Positions 1-13,244 of a DNA stretch of 64,000 bases are shown here, piece after piece. The stretch's first letter is position 1; every line of letters begins with the position of its first letter. The stretch covers positions 10,478,501 to 10,542,500 of the forward strand of contig OU015569.1 in assembly GCA_907165135.1 (NCBI GenBank), read 5' to 3'. A model generated the notes under the pieces. The model worked only from the letters and a program-made list of their open reading frames with translations. It was not told where the DNA came from and did no database searches. The position numbers were made by a program, and so were the translations under genes. The stretch is from Oikopleura dioica (lineage: Eukaryota; Chordata; Appendicularia; Copelata; Oikopleuridae).

Positions 1-7
1 TCCTCAT

Positions 8-3000
8 TTATGACGATCCTCGGACGGCCTCCTTCAGATAGGCTTGTTTGCGGCGGATTTCCAGGGCGAGTTGATCTTTTAGCGTCGTGATCTAAAGCAA
101 TTTTTATTATAAAAATGAAATAATTTGAATAGAAAACATGCTCCTCTCTTCATTGATCAAAAGAGAGTTTTTCGACTAATCTCAGTCGTAATTTCAAGAA
201 TCAAAATTAAAAAATACGAAGAACATGCAAAATATTTTCTTTTTTTTTACTCAGTCATGAATAAGTCACTTTCGTCTTTTTTCATGCAGGAATTTATAAT
301 TTCCCCGAATACAATAAAAAATATTTATCCATGCGTTTCTGTTTTTCTTTCGATAGTTACCTCGCTTCTGTAGCCAAAGATCTAATATTGAGTGTGTTAC
401 AAAATGTGTACTTGGCGATTGAAATGAAGTGCGTGACTTTCAATTTTGAAACACACAAAATTGCGGTTCCAAAAAGGACTTTTTATTTTTACCTGTTCCT
501 CGAGGCCGCGAATTCTTTGGCGATGGGCGCGCTCTCGAGATTCTAGAGTGCGTTCGGCCTGGCTGTGTGCCGATCGGAGTCGTTCCATTTCACTGTCTGC
601 CTCCTAGCTCATGTTTAGCGCTGTAAATTGGCATTTTAAAAGTACCTGTCTGTGACGAGAAGTCAGTTCCAAAATGCGATGAGCGTGCGATTGCTCTTGC
701 TCAGCCAGAAGGGCCTCGAGCTCGTGAGATCGCTTGACAAGAGCGCTCAGTTCTCCTTCGACACCTTTGACAGTCGAATCCAGATTCGCCCGCTCGGAAG
801 AGAGTCGCAGCGCTTCTTCAGCTCGTGCGTTTCGCTCCTTTTCAAGCTAAAACTCAAATTTATCCCGTGATTCAACTAATTGATAATAATTATAATATGA
901 TGGTAGCCATCGAAGAAATAATCTTCATTTGAATAAGTTACATGGTTCATGTTCTTCTTGAGCGACTGTTTGTCTTTTTCTAATCGCTGGGCGGCGCGCT
1001 CTGTTTCGCGTTTCTTTGCGTCCAATTGGGCAATCGCTCGTTGGAGACCGGTTACTCGTTCCTTTTGTTGATTAATTAGAGCGATTGTAACGAGAGTATA
1101 TGTACCTGGAGAACTTTCTTTTCCTCTTGAAGCTTGGAGATTCGCTGGACAGCGGCACCTTCATTTTCACGAGCAGCATCCAGCATCTGAAAAAGAAATA
1201 AACACTGTTCAAGGAAAGTATTCTAATGTAGTACCTGTTTGTTGGTCTTGAGTTGTGCCTCGAGCTCCATTGTTCGAAGGTCTGCGTCCTCGTTGTTTCT
1301 GTTCGCGGACGAGAGTTTTTCGTTTTGCTTGGCAAGTTGTTTCTTGAGCTCGGCAACGCTGGCTCGGGAGGTCTCCAATCGCTCGCCGAGGACGGTTCGG
1401 TCTTGCTCGGAAGCTGTGACGAGTTTTTGCAACTTGTAGATTTTTTCCTGCGAAAGCCATTTTAGAATATAAAAAGATGCAGATCATTACCTGTAGATCT
1501 TGAGTTTGAAGGTCTTTCGTGGAGATGTTCTTTCCAAGGTCGTTAACTCGTTTTCGCAGCTGCTCTTCTCCCTCTGTAGTTTTGGCAAGACCGGCGGAAA
1601 GGCGCTCGATAGAGGTCTAGTTAGGAAATAGGAATGATGAACTGAGATTTTACGCGTTACCTGGAGGTTTTGACACTTGCTCTCAGCAGTATGAAGTTGT
1701 TTAGTGAGCGAGTCGCATCGTTCCTTCATAACTTGCACCTCGGTTTCCTTATCGTGGACAGTGAGCTTCATCCTTTGCAATTCTCCCTCGAGTTTGCGAC
1801 GTTTTACTTCAGTATCGGTTTGCTTTTGCTCCGCAATGTCCAATGTTTCCTTTTGTCTGAAATAACAAAGTTATTTTTACAGAAAACATTTATATTTAGA
1901 ATATAAATAATAAGCAATAATTACCTTTTTAACTCGGCGTCCATTCGAGTTTCTGCGGCCTTGTGTTTGTTAATTCGATCAAGAAGCTTTCTTCGATCAC
2001 CATCGCTGTTGGTAGCGTTTCTTTCGAGAGCGATGACCTTCTCGCTCAGTGCCTTCTTCTCTCGCTCGCATCGTCTGATGGTTTCTTCTTGAAGCATGAG
2101 AGCAGTCTGAGCTGATGCCAGTCGTCCGTCGGAGCCGCGTTTACCTTCCTCGAGCGCACCAAGAGACTTGTTGAGCGCGGATAGTCGGTTGTTAGCTCGG
2201 TCTCGTTGTTCTTCAGTCTCAGCAAGTTGCTTTGTTAGGTCCTGCGATTCAGCTCGGGCGAGATCGCGCTGTTGCTCGGCTTCCTTCAGCTCGCAAATGA
2301 ACTCGCGGAGGGAAGCGCGGACGACTTCTGGGTCAACATCGACGACAGAAGAGTTCAACTGGCTTTCAGTTTGCTTTGTTCGGTTAGGGCTTGGGCTACG
2401 AGAGCGGCCGCGCATCGGCGAGGCGGATCTACCGACACGGCTAATTCCAAGAGTTCGACGGAGTGCCGAGTAGAGCGAGGAAAGCTTGTATTCTACTTCT
2501 CGCTTGTCGTTGTCGGTCTTGCTCAGCTCAGTTTCAAGTCCGGCGGCGCGGCCTTCCAAATCGCTAAGGCGGATTTTCAGATCAGTTGACTCTTGGTCCT
2601 TGGCGTTGAAGACCTGGCTCAGTTCTCTGATCTCGTCCTTGAGTCGCCCTTGAATGTCTCGGTGATCGCTGACAGCGTTGGAAAGCTCACGCTCGACGGC
2701 CTTCAATGCGTCTTCTGTTTCAGTCAGTTTTCGGGTCAAATTGTTGTTTTCCTTGGTTAAGTTGTCGCGGGAAGACTCGGTCTCGACGATTCGCTGCTTG
2801 AGGCAGTGAGCTTCTCGGCGAGATTCCTCTTCACGTGCCTCATCCTGCGAAATTCGCTTTTGCAGATCGTTGACCTCTGCTGATTTCTTTTCAGACTCAG
2901 CATCGATCATCTTGATCTGGCGGCGGAGATCCTGGAGTTCTCGGCGCGCTTCAAGTCGTGATCGCTCGACTTCACGGAGTCCAGCGCGGAGCTCTTGGGA

Positions 3001-6000
3001 TTCTTGAAGGAGAGCGTTTTTCGATTCCTCAAGTACTGCAACTCGTTGCGATTTCTCTTCACATTGACGTTTGAGCGCGATTCGGTCGGATTGAACCTTT
3101 TTGATATCGCCGCGGAGATCTTCATTGGTCTTTGAAATTGCTTCCTTTTCGTGCTTCTCGTCGGTGATTGCTCGTTTGAGTTCCATGTTCTCTTTTCTGT
3201 TTCGCTCGAGTTTCTCCTCGTGTTCTTTGAGCATACGAGCGGTCTCGATAAGATCACGTCTCGTGGCATCCTTGGCGTCCTCAGAAACACGGAGTTGCAG
3301 CTTAAGCTCCTCAGCTTCTTTGTCGATTTGGTCACGCTCGTTGCAGAGTGTGGCGATCTTCTCGTTCATCTGGCAGATTTCAGCTTCGTGTGATTCAACA
3401 GTAGTGGCGAATTGCGATTTAAAGTTTTTAATTTCGCCTGTAAGTCTGTTGATTGCCTCGCGATCTTGTTCTTGTCGAGCGCCAGCTTCGCGTTTTGCTC
3501 GCTCGATCGCGACGCGGAAGTGGTTGTTCTCCCGCTGGCTGCTGTTGAGCGACTCCTGGAGTCGGGCTTTTTCGGATTCTTTGATGCTAAGTTCTTGTTG
3601 TTTCTCAGACTCAGCAACGATCATTGCCTCATTGTGTTCAGCAACGACGGCGTTGATTTCTTCCTGAAGCTCCTTCTTTTCTTGGGCAAAGAGAGTGATG
3701 ATTTCTTCCTTTTCTTTCGCGTGTTCGAAAAGAATTTCTTCCTTGGTTTTTTGGAATCGGGCCTAGAAGATTTATAAACTTATGAACATTAGAGTGCAAT
3801 TATTTTACCAATTGAGATTGTTTTTCTCGCTCCAGTCTGTCGCAGTCTTCATCCTTGATTTGGTTGAGCTTCTTAATTTGAAGCTTGTAGTTCCTCTCAT
3901 TTTCGCTGATCTTATTTTTGGATAAACTAAATAAGCTACCCTTGCGATTGCCGCCAATTAAGCTCAGTAAATGTGCCATCTCTACAAAATTTCTCTATTA
4001 TGAATTGGCTCCTCTAGCGGCAAGACTCAAGAAAATCGTGAGAAAACATTATTGTAGGGCAATAATGAGTAGTGTATCCTGTTTCCTTTTGATTCCTAAG
4101 CTCAATCTGTTCTCCAAGCTTATCGATTTCGCCTTGTAGCTCGTTACGAGTTCGGGAAACTTCCGCTTGTAAGGCTTCGTTTCTCACAAGAGCCGACTAA
4201 AAATGGTATAAAAATAAAAACAGCAACAATATATCACCTGGAGATCCTGCTCAAGTCCAGATTTCTTGCCCTCGAGAACACTGCAGTTTTGCTGCTGCTC
4301 GTAAAGCCCAGTTTCAAGAGTTTCTTTATCGGTCTTGAGAACGGCCAATTCCTCGCTGAGTGCTCGATTAGCTCGCTCAGCTGATGACTTTTCAACCATA
4401 AGCTGCGCTTTGTCCTTGGTGAGCTCTTCCTTTTCTTTGGCGAGCTTGCTGAGTTGAATTCCAGTTCGCTCAAGGTCCTCCTTGTTGTTTCCAAGATCTT
4501 CCTGGAGCTTGGCTTGGGCGCGTTCCAAGGAATTAATGGTCTCCTTGAGGACGAGCTTATCGCGGTTGAGCTCTTGAATCTCGGCGTCAAGGCGGTTTCG
4601 CACATTCTCGCCTTCAATTAAGCTCGTGTCAAGGGTCGATTTCTGCGCCTTCAAATCAGCAGCGGCTTGCTCCATCTTGATCAACTCGTGGCGGATGATC
4701 TGTTTCTCCTCCTCAACGTCTTGTTTTTGATTGTCCAAGTGTTGGAGTTTTTCCTCCAAATGAGCGATTGTTCGGCTCAATTCAACCTTGTCAGCAGCGA
4801 GTCCTTCATTAAGCGCGGCAAACTTAGCGAGTTGGTCGCGAGAGCCTGCTTCTTCCGTTCTGAGATGGTTGAGTTTGAGCTCGGTCTCGTTAAGAGCACA
4901 TTCGGCTCGTTGAAGAGCTTCGCTTGTTTCATGTCGCTCCTGGTCAGCAACGTCCCGTTCGAGCTCTGATTTCTTGAGTTGCTCTCGGATGGCAATGAGC
5001 TCTTCTTTTAGAGACGAGCCTCGTTGTTCCAGAAGCTCGATATTTCGCTGAGAGCGCTTGTCATCCTCATCCCTTCGTTTCAGCAGCGCCTGCAGTTCTT
5101 CTCGATCCTCCTCGGCCGATTCTTTCTGTGAAGAAAGCTCCGCGATCTTGCTTCGGAGTTTTTCAATGTCGACTTGGGCACCCTCGAGTTGAGCTTGGAG
5201 ATTGTTGCGCGTTCGGTTGAGTCCGTCTTTCTCAGCCTGGGCGGTTTCAGCAGAGGCCAGCTTTCTGGTGATCTCGCGCTTGGCATCGTTGTTTTCGGTG
5301 ATAGTCTCGTCGAGTTTGCTCTTTGTCGCGGCAATTTCACGCTCCAAGTCCTTGACAGTGTTGTCAGCTTCAGCAAGTTGCTGTCTGAGGCTTGCACCGG
5401 AGTCTTGTGAGGCCTCAAGCTTGGCACGGAGCTCTTGCACCTGAAGCTGGCGTTTTTGAAGACTTCCAGCAACAGCGTCGTAAGTTGTCATCGCGAAGGT
5501 AGGGCTGACGGCTCTTCCTGGTGATCTGAGTCGGCGAGATCGTCGGCTAGGCGAGGTGGATCTGGTTGGCGATCGTGCGCCATCTCCTCGGAGTGATTCC
5601 GCTTCGGGAATGGCAACCGACAACTCAGTGTCAGCAATAACGCAGTTAGCAATGTCTCGAAGTGCCTGCTCAAGCTGGGCTTTTTGCTCTTGGAGATCTT
5701 CGAAGTCAGCAGGGTTGATTTGAGACATGTTGAGCGCGGAGAGATCAGCCTTGGCAGCAGAGTTTTCTCGCTCTGATCGGAGAGAATCTCGAGCAGATTC
5801 AAGCTCTCCTGCATCGTAGCGATTGTACTCTTCAATGCGGCGCGTTCCTTCTCAAAATCGTCCTGGAGTTCGATAAGTTCGGAAACCTTTTCGCGAAGTT
5901 GCTGTTCCACCTGGCTCTTTTCGTCGGACATTCGATCGAGTGATTGTCGTGGCTCTGCAGTGCGCAAGTTGGCGTTGAGATTCAAGCAAGCAGCGTGCAT

Positions 6001-9000
6001 TTGACGCTTTGAGCGCGTGATGTCATCTCGAATTGTCGAAAGATCCTTGTCGGTTTCATTCCTCATCTCGTTGTAGTTTCGCTTGAGCATTCGGAAAGAC
6101 TTCCACAAGCTAGCAAGTTTGTCTTCGTCCGCCATAACGATACCTGAAGAGTTATCAGTGTTAGGAGCAAATAGACAACTGTGATTAATAATCCTCAACG
6201 TGTCAAAAAGAAAAGTTTTTTTGACGATAATGTCAAAATTGCAAATTACACTTTAAATAAGGGGCTTACCAGAAATATGCATTTTTTCTTCCCGCAAACG
6301 TTCCGCTTCTTCCTGGGCCTCGTCGACCTGTGCCTTTAGAGCGGCGTTGGAGTCGCTCAATTGGCGGTTCTCCTTGTTGCACTGGTCAAGCTGCTCGCGA
6401 AGAATCTGAGTCAGCTGCCGAAGAGACTCGGAGTTTTGTTGCTCTGCTTCCAGCTTGACAAGTACCTCGTCCATGTCTCCTGTTTCAGTCTCCAGTCGAC
6501 GAAGACGAGATTCCTATGGAAGTTTTTGAAATAGGATCGATTACGATGAATTTACCTGAAGAGAAAGCTTGGATTGAAGTCGCGAGTTCTCATCCTCCAA
6601 GGACAATCTAGATCTTTCCATGTCCAATTTTTGATCTTTGTTCTGTTGCTGCAAGTTTGTCGCTTGCTTCTTGTATTGAACAACCTAAAAGTAAACATCG
6701 TTAGAAATGACTGACTGGTTTCCGAGATGAGACAGCGGGGCTCTCTTATCAAAGTAATAAATATGCCACAGCTCAAATATGAGAAGGTGTATCTGCTCTC
6801 ATTGAGAATGATGTCAATTCTGCAGAGTCGGCGGTTGTATTTGCTCTCTAATTCGCGAAATGATTTGTGAAGTCTCTTGGAAGCATCTCTTTATGAAAAA
6901 ATGGAGTCTCGTCGATAATAAAGTATAGTGCCGGCAGGTGTTCATTTGTGGGACTGTGCAAGTTTTTTTCTGAATCCCGACGGGGGAACAAAGACTCCGA
7001 GTGGGGAACAATCTAGCCAGTGTCGGATTCAGTTTCGATATTTTCCCATAATCACGTTGAAAGGAAACTTTAATCAAACTCAAGGTCAGATTACAATCGA
7101 GAAAACGAAAATTGTTCTCTCGAAAAATTATTTTGGCAATATGCTTTTTGCAATTGTGTTTGCTTATAGAAACATGTGTAGTTTGATTATTCTCGATAGC
7201 AATGTTCGATTATCGAACTTCCGTTCAAACAGTTACAATCTCTACTGTCGATGTGTTTCGCAATCTTGATGTTTCCAGGGAGCTCAAAGACGGAAAGAAA
7301 AGGAGCTTGATCTTGAAAGACCGGTGACAATAAGCTCCCTGCCGAGAGCGGCATGAATTTTTTAATCCCGCTTTATACAATTTTATAATGATTTTACAAA
7401 CCTTGGACTGAAGTTTTTGTACGAGCTGGGCTTGGCGAGTTTGGCCTTCTTGGTAAGCCTGAAATCATTTTTAGTCGACTTGATATTTGAAAGTTTAGTT
7501 TTCAATGATTTTTGGGCATATCCATAATAAGTAAATATCACTTCAATATTCATTACCTGTAACTTGCGCCTGTACCCATCTCGTTCTTCATCAAGCTTTC
7601 TTTTAAGCTCTACAACTTGCATAGAGCTCAGAGATAAAGCATCGTCAGATCTTGTACTCTCCATCTAAAAGGAAGTATTAGAACGCTATATTAAAGAATT
7701 CTGATGGTTGCTGAAAAAATTGCCTTGGATGTGTCCGGTTCTGGAAGTGTCTGGGAGACGCTTGAGCTGCCTGCGTTCGAGCGGCGAGTAGAAGACGCCT
7801 GAGGCGAGCCTTGAGGAGAGAGACTACGAGAAGACCTCCTGGGAACAGCGAGTGTCGCTTGGTCACCCGACCAGTTTAGCTTTTGCGAAAGATCCTGGTT
7901 CGTCGCTTCCTTCCCGAGATTCGCCAGTTCTTCCAGTTTCGATACTCTGGCAGCGACAAAATTCGAGTCCGCCGAGCTACCTCGCGCGGTACCCGATGTA
8001 CGCCGTTCTCTATCTGTAAAATCGGTTTGAATACATTTCTGGACCATGTAAAATTCGTTTCAAAAATATCTTCTCTTTGGAAATCGTCTTTGAATGTATC
8101 AATCAATGTTGCTATTTTTTCGAATAGCTCGATTTCAAATAGCGCTTTTTTGGGAAAAATCGATTTCATCCGAGCGGATCAAGTGCGTGAGAAGGTTGAA
8201 TTTTTTAAAGTTTAATCATTTTAAATTTAGGATTTTCAACGGCCAAGTTTATTGAAAAGATAACTTGATTTTGGTCGAGTTAATTTTGAGCAATAAACTA
8301 TTAGGGAGTGTTGTCTTAAATTTACTGTAAATTCATACAGAATGAAATTTAAACCAGTATCTTGGAGAGCGTTCTCCGGACTTGTTCTGCGAGTCCATGG
8401 ATGTCTCTTTAGTGCGCGATGGTCATATTTTTGTTCAATTTTTTTTTTCACTTTTGAAAGTCTGATCCGTTTTCTGACGAACGCTCAGGTGCAGGTGCCT
8501 TCATTCAATTCAGGCAATGTGTGCCCAAAACGGACAAGGGCTCTTCCAAAAGATCACTTTCACAGGCTGGCTCACTCACGAGGCCGGATCATCCGAGAGC
8601 AGAAACAATGCCCGCTCAGTGGATCTGTGGAATCGCTGGTCAAACGCCAACGAGCAGGGCACTAGACACTTTCGAGAGTTGACTTTTAAGAACATTATCG
8701 GCCCGATTGTAAAAGAAAAAACAACAAGGAGTTCTGAAGACGAAACGAATGACCGATTAAACCGATTCTTGATTTCTACTCCTTAAGAATAATTGTTATA
8801 ATACGAATTTCCTCCAGTTAATCGTATGAAAGATTCTAGGGCTTAGAATAACTTCCCTCAAAGATATGCAGTAAGAAACTCTGGCAAGCGCGTTTGAATT
8901 CTGCAAACAAGGAAAAGCAACGTTGATTGTTTAGTGCTAGGCAGAATGGACTATCGCTGACAGCGCAGTCAACATGATAGACTCTGCCTTTTGTAGCGGT

Positions 9001-12000
9001 GGAATTAGTGGATTTAGTGATTCGATGGACTGACCGCCACTGGCGCCGGAAATGGTCACCCAGATCAAATACGCCCGTTATTAATGGCATTTTAGAGCGC
9101 AATGAGTTACTGACACATTGGCCGTAAATTACTGGAGTGTTTAGACGACAACTGGTCGAGGAAGTTAATGTGTGCCCAAACATTCCTTCTGCGCGAAAAA
9201 ATGCGCAGCCAACTCTCTAAGTGCCTGACCTTTGCTTTGTCGTAATAAGCGGCTTATAAAGATGTGCTAGTGCTAGTTTAGTGGCGCATCGGCTCCTTGA
9301 AACGGCTCCTTCTCTAGCTTCACTTCCACTCGCTTCTACTCGCTGGTGATTATTTCTCGACTACAAGAATGCACTAGCGCTACTTGGGTTATCTCATTTA
9401 CTTAATGTTTATTGTTTCCCCAAAGCGAGTTCCAGCGGGCACCAGGGTAACCGGCCAACTTTCGCCCAATTGGATCAATCGCTCAAAAGCGCTCTCCAAC
9501 TAATCTCCTGGCATACATTATAAAACCTTCAGTATTTAGACGCCTTCTATCAATATTAGCAAAAGTTAAGTACTCAGACCATGATTTCTAAGCCAAACAT
9601 AAACAGCCTGAATAACCAAATAGAATGCTTCATTTTCAACCCTTTTCTGAACCAAAACAGCTTCAAAGTTCGAAAGCTGCAATGAGCAAACACTACCGGA
9701 AGCTTGGATTTACTAGAAATCCAGCGCAAATAGCTCTGTTCCGATTTTGGAGACAACAAGGAGTAGGTGTAAACAAAAATATCAGCACTCAAAAATTCTG
9801 AGCGAGAATGTGTGAATACAACATTCAGTCACACCAGCAGCGCAACTGAAACAACAAGAAAAGAAAATTTTAAAAAATTCATCGATGGATTAGCCAAACG
9901 GAACAACTTGAAAATGGCATGAAACATGTGCAGAGTCTTTTTCGATAATTGTCATTGTGAAAGAAAAGTTACCTCATTATGGCTGAGAGGGCGAGTGTAG
10001 CTCATTTCACCGACAGAACCGGACGGCGTGCGCGCTCTTCCACTGGCTCTTCTCTCTAGCTGACTGCTTCGCTCCGAAATCAAATCGCCGTAACTTGTCT
10101 GAACGTCTACTGTTAGAGTTGCAAAGGGAAATTTGTTTTCCGTCAGCGGTACATCATTTAGCCACTTTAGAAATCCCCAAGGGTATTTCAAATATTTGAG
10201 CTTGAGAGGGTAGACTCAAGAGGGTACCGTCGGAATTTCTGGTTCCTCAATAAGGAACGACACTACTATTGGGAAATTGAAGTTGAAATTGATGCTCTAG
10301 TTCTCGACCTGTAGCTAACTGAGACTCTAGTGATTTTCATCAAATAACTGCAAATAAAAAGGATCGAATCCCGATTTTCGACTGGCTATCAAATACCGAT
10401 GATAGCAGACTCAAATCCGGGGTTACGCCGCCACCAAGAGAATCCTGTCTTGTGATTGGCTGACCGGATAACCTGTTCGCCATCCGTGGCGAAAAGCTTC
10501 AAATCCCAGGCGAAGGTCTGCTATCAACGGTATCTTCAATTAATTAAAATAAACTATTTCTTTATATTCTTGTCTTCTTTTCATAAAATCTCTGATGAAA
10601 TACGGAAAAGGCGGATGTGATTACACACGGAGCGCCAAAATAATAAATGATTTCGCTGATAATTGCTGCGCTTGAATTCTTTCTCTCATATTTTTTTCTC
10701 TGCGGCCATTGTTCAGCACTAGCCTCAAGCAAACAAGATTCTTTTCCCGATTTTTAATATTTGCGCAAAAGTAAATCCTCAGGCCAAATCAGCAAACGGG
10801 CTAGTTACAGAGAGAAAGACTCTCTTTTTTGTGGCAGTTGTGGCGTATTTGCACTGGGAAAGCGCTTTGATATTAAAATAAAGAAAGTAAACTTTTAACG
10901 ATGTCCGCTTTCCATTGTTGCTGGAAATTATTTGGCTGGACTGAAATTCAAAAAAATGGAATTCGGATTACCGGTTCATTCCGCGAGCTAGCGGATTGAG
11001 TCGAGCTGCGGGCTTTTTCTTCCGGAGTTTTTGAACGGTTGGTGCTTGCTCGGCTCAAGGAGCTGTCCGAGTCTTTGGAGCTTTTGGCGGGCTTGAAAAT
11101 TTACCTTTTTGAGACTGCTTGGACTATCAGTATCACAAGAATACTTAGGAAGAAAAATAAAGAGTGCTAAGTTCCTATAATATGATTTGAAGTTCACTCA
11201 AAATTCAATGTAGTAATTGTCACTTTGTTGAACCTATGAAAACAATCATCCATGATTTTGGATTCTTTTGCTCCTAAGTTCTTAGGCTCCTCTGTAGTCC
11301 AAGCTCAAAAAAGGAACTTTCTCGAACATCTGCTGCAGAATGTCTGGTTAGTCTCTCTCTGACCGCTTCCTTTTGCTCTCCATGTTCGTTTGGGAAGAGC
11401 ACTCGGCTCACGAAAGAAAGAAAAAAGATATAAAGAGAAATTTAACAAGTAAAAAAGAGGCACACTTGCCAAACACTTCTCCCGCGTTGGAATGAAATAG
11501 CGCCGGCGCTATACTATCGTTGTGTGCCCAGAAGAGCGTCCGCTCCGTAATGCAGCAGCATAGATGTTTACTACGAATGATAAAGACACCGCCTGAGCAA
11601 ACACCACCATCGCAAAAAAATAAAATCGCTCAAATCTCGATCATTTGGATGAAAGTAAAAATGAAAGTCAAAAACGTTAATTTTCAAAATCCGAATCTGA
11701 AAACTATAAAACAGAAAAATTGATTTTTCAGGAAAAGGAAATCTCTTTATCTTAAAAAATCTTTACCTAAAAAAAGTCTCTTGAAGAAAAAAAATAAAAT
11801 AGCTTTGAAAAGAGAGAAAGCGTCAGCTCAAGCTCAAAAGAACTCAAGCACTTGTGCACCTTTTTAAAGGTTGAAAAAAGTGAAAAGGCCCTTGCCACTA
11901 CTAGCGTACTCTTTTTTTTTGTTTTCTGTTTTTGGAATTCTTGCGACTCGGTTCTGCATGAGCCTGACAGCGGATGTCACAGTGAACGCTAGCTGCGCAA

Positions 12001-12833
12001 AGGCAAAGCCTTCACCATTGTCAGACACACTCGAGACACTTTGAAGGTCAGAACAGTAAGAACTCTCGCAGGAAGTAGCCTATAAACAGAACTTTGTTTA
12101 TTGTTTCCTGAGAACGAAAGTCGAAGTTGTCTTCGAATAACTCTTCTGTTAAAAAAGGGAAAGATCTTTATAAAAATATCATTTTTACGAAAATTTCAGT
12201 CGAATAAATTCCTAAGTAACGTCCATCATTATCGACAGCATTTAAATTAGCTCTCAAAATTAACTAAAGAAGGGCTTGTAAGAGGCTCTAATTTCATTCA
12301 ATTCAATTTACGAACATTTATTTTTTATATAAATTACCGTATGAAAAGAACTTGATAAACGCCGCTTCTCTATAAAACCGTCGATTGAAAGTTCAATGGA
12401 TGATTTTTAGAGCGCTGAAGCTCGACAAAAGAGTGCTCAAATAGTAACCGGGAGTAGCTCGCTGCAAAAAAAAGCTATTCGCTACTAAAGCTTCTCAATG
12501 AAATAATTCTGTTTGCTCGGATGTCCGCAATTAGCTCCAACGAGAGGTGAAAAATGCTGAATCAATAATCGGAATCTTGATTTCCGAAGAGGCTTTTCTC
12601 TTAGAGTTAACATAGTGACACCCTTATTTTATTTTTATATATGAAAGTTTAACCGTTTTAGATGAGCATATCATATGCTGCATATGGGTAAAAATAAGGG
12701 TATCAGCATGTTAACTGTAGTAAAGAAGATAACCTCGAAACTCGATGTCATATTGATTTACCTCGTCATCTTTGCGTTCTTGAGCGAGGGTTGATTGGAA
12801 AATGTCTGACAGACTCCAACTCAAGTTGTCCAT
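8..12833 (-). CDS. CROCC: Rootletin (ciliary rootlet coiled-coil protein)
   Basis: Rootletin forms the striated rootlet that anchors cilia at the basal body and links centrioles. The exons join in phase: 12833-12762, 11143-11105, 10098-9973, 8038-7724, 7664-7557, 7458-7402, 6684-6556, 6513-6270, 6143-4238, 4196-4086, 3910-3809, 3762-1925, 1856-1661, 1616-1491, 1447-1235, 1186-1106, 1061-942, 846-646, 603-493, 91-8. The product is about 2,055 aa, almost all heptad coiled coil; human rootletin is 2,017 aa. Diagnostic matches to remembered rootletin include DGYRRKLQ-AYQEGQTRQAQLV, ESEKQQELSIKESEKARLQ, VERSRLEARRELQDLRRQ, and near the C-terminus RTLESRERAHRQRIRGLEEQ. Two Ser/Arg/Pro-rich breaks occur, near 5500-5590 and 2380-2440, as in the vertebrate protein. 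The first four exons are less certain because the N-terminus is poorly conserved. The intron at 7723-7665 has a GC donor and that at 4085-3911 a GA donor. The frame breaks once near 5795-5840 (see findings). Confidence 0.93.
10388..10537. repeat. Short inverted-repeat (MITE-like) element in CROCC intron
   Basis: The ends are imperfect inverted repeats of about 20 bp: AAATACCGATGATAGCAGAC at 10391-10410 pairs with GTCTGCTATCAACGGTATCTT-type sequence at 10516-10536. The roughly 110 bp between them has no ORF. Size and terminal repeats fit a non-autonomous DNA element sitting in a CROCC intron (10099-11104). Confidence 0.6.
12605..12716. repeat. 112-bp MITE-like element, GTTAAC...ACCCTTATTTT family
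   Basis: AGTTAACATAGTGACACCCT (from 12605) is mirrored by AGGGTATCAGCATGTTAACT ending at 12716. The arms are about 27 bp with few mismatches, and the interior is AT-rich and non-coding. The same end sequence recurs at 22941-22970 / 23201-23227 and, as a single end, at 45957-45984, so this is a dispersed family. It lies in the first CROCC intron. Confidence 0.7.
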
Positions 12834-13244
12834 CTTTCCTCTCTCTCTCTTTCAAAAAGAAAAATAATGACGATCTCGATTTTTAGCAAAAAAAGCGCGA
12901 GAAACACCCGTTCCAGCGGCCTCCCACCGACAATATGGGCCAATAAATAATTTCGTTCGTTGACAATTATTGATGGCGAGCGGTGTTTCGGTCTGATTTA
13001 CCTGCATTTTTACTGGCACGTACTGGCAGTAACGAGGAAACATACCATTCTCCATCTTTCTCTTTCTCTCTTTCTCGCTCTTTTCCTTCTATTTCCCGCC
13101 GAGATAGATTAGACCGCAATTTCTAAGTAGCCACTTCAAAAGAGCAATTTCCAATTGTCTGCCAGAAAATTTAGAAACCAAGAAATTAACTGCCAAATTG
13201 CTTTTGTCAAACTTTTTACTCAAAATGAAAAAGAAAATATACAG

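Noticed and set aside
2168-3777. Several long plus-strand open frames opposite the CROCC exons
   Set aside because: Low-complexity Ser/Leu/Phe-rich antisense shadows of coiled-coil codons; the minus-strand frames match rootletin.
5809-5828. 20-nt GT..AG segment that would repair the CROCC frame
   Set aside because: Far shorter than any other intron in the window; a missing base is simpler.
8836-9183. 115-aa minus-strand frame in a CROCC intron
   Set aside because: No family resemblance, no splice partners and mixed composition; treated as intronic noise.
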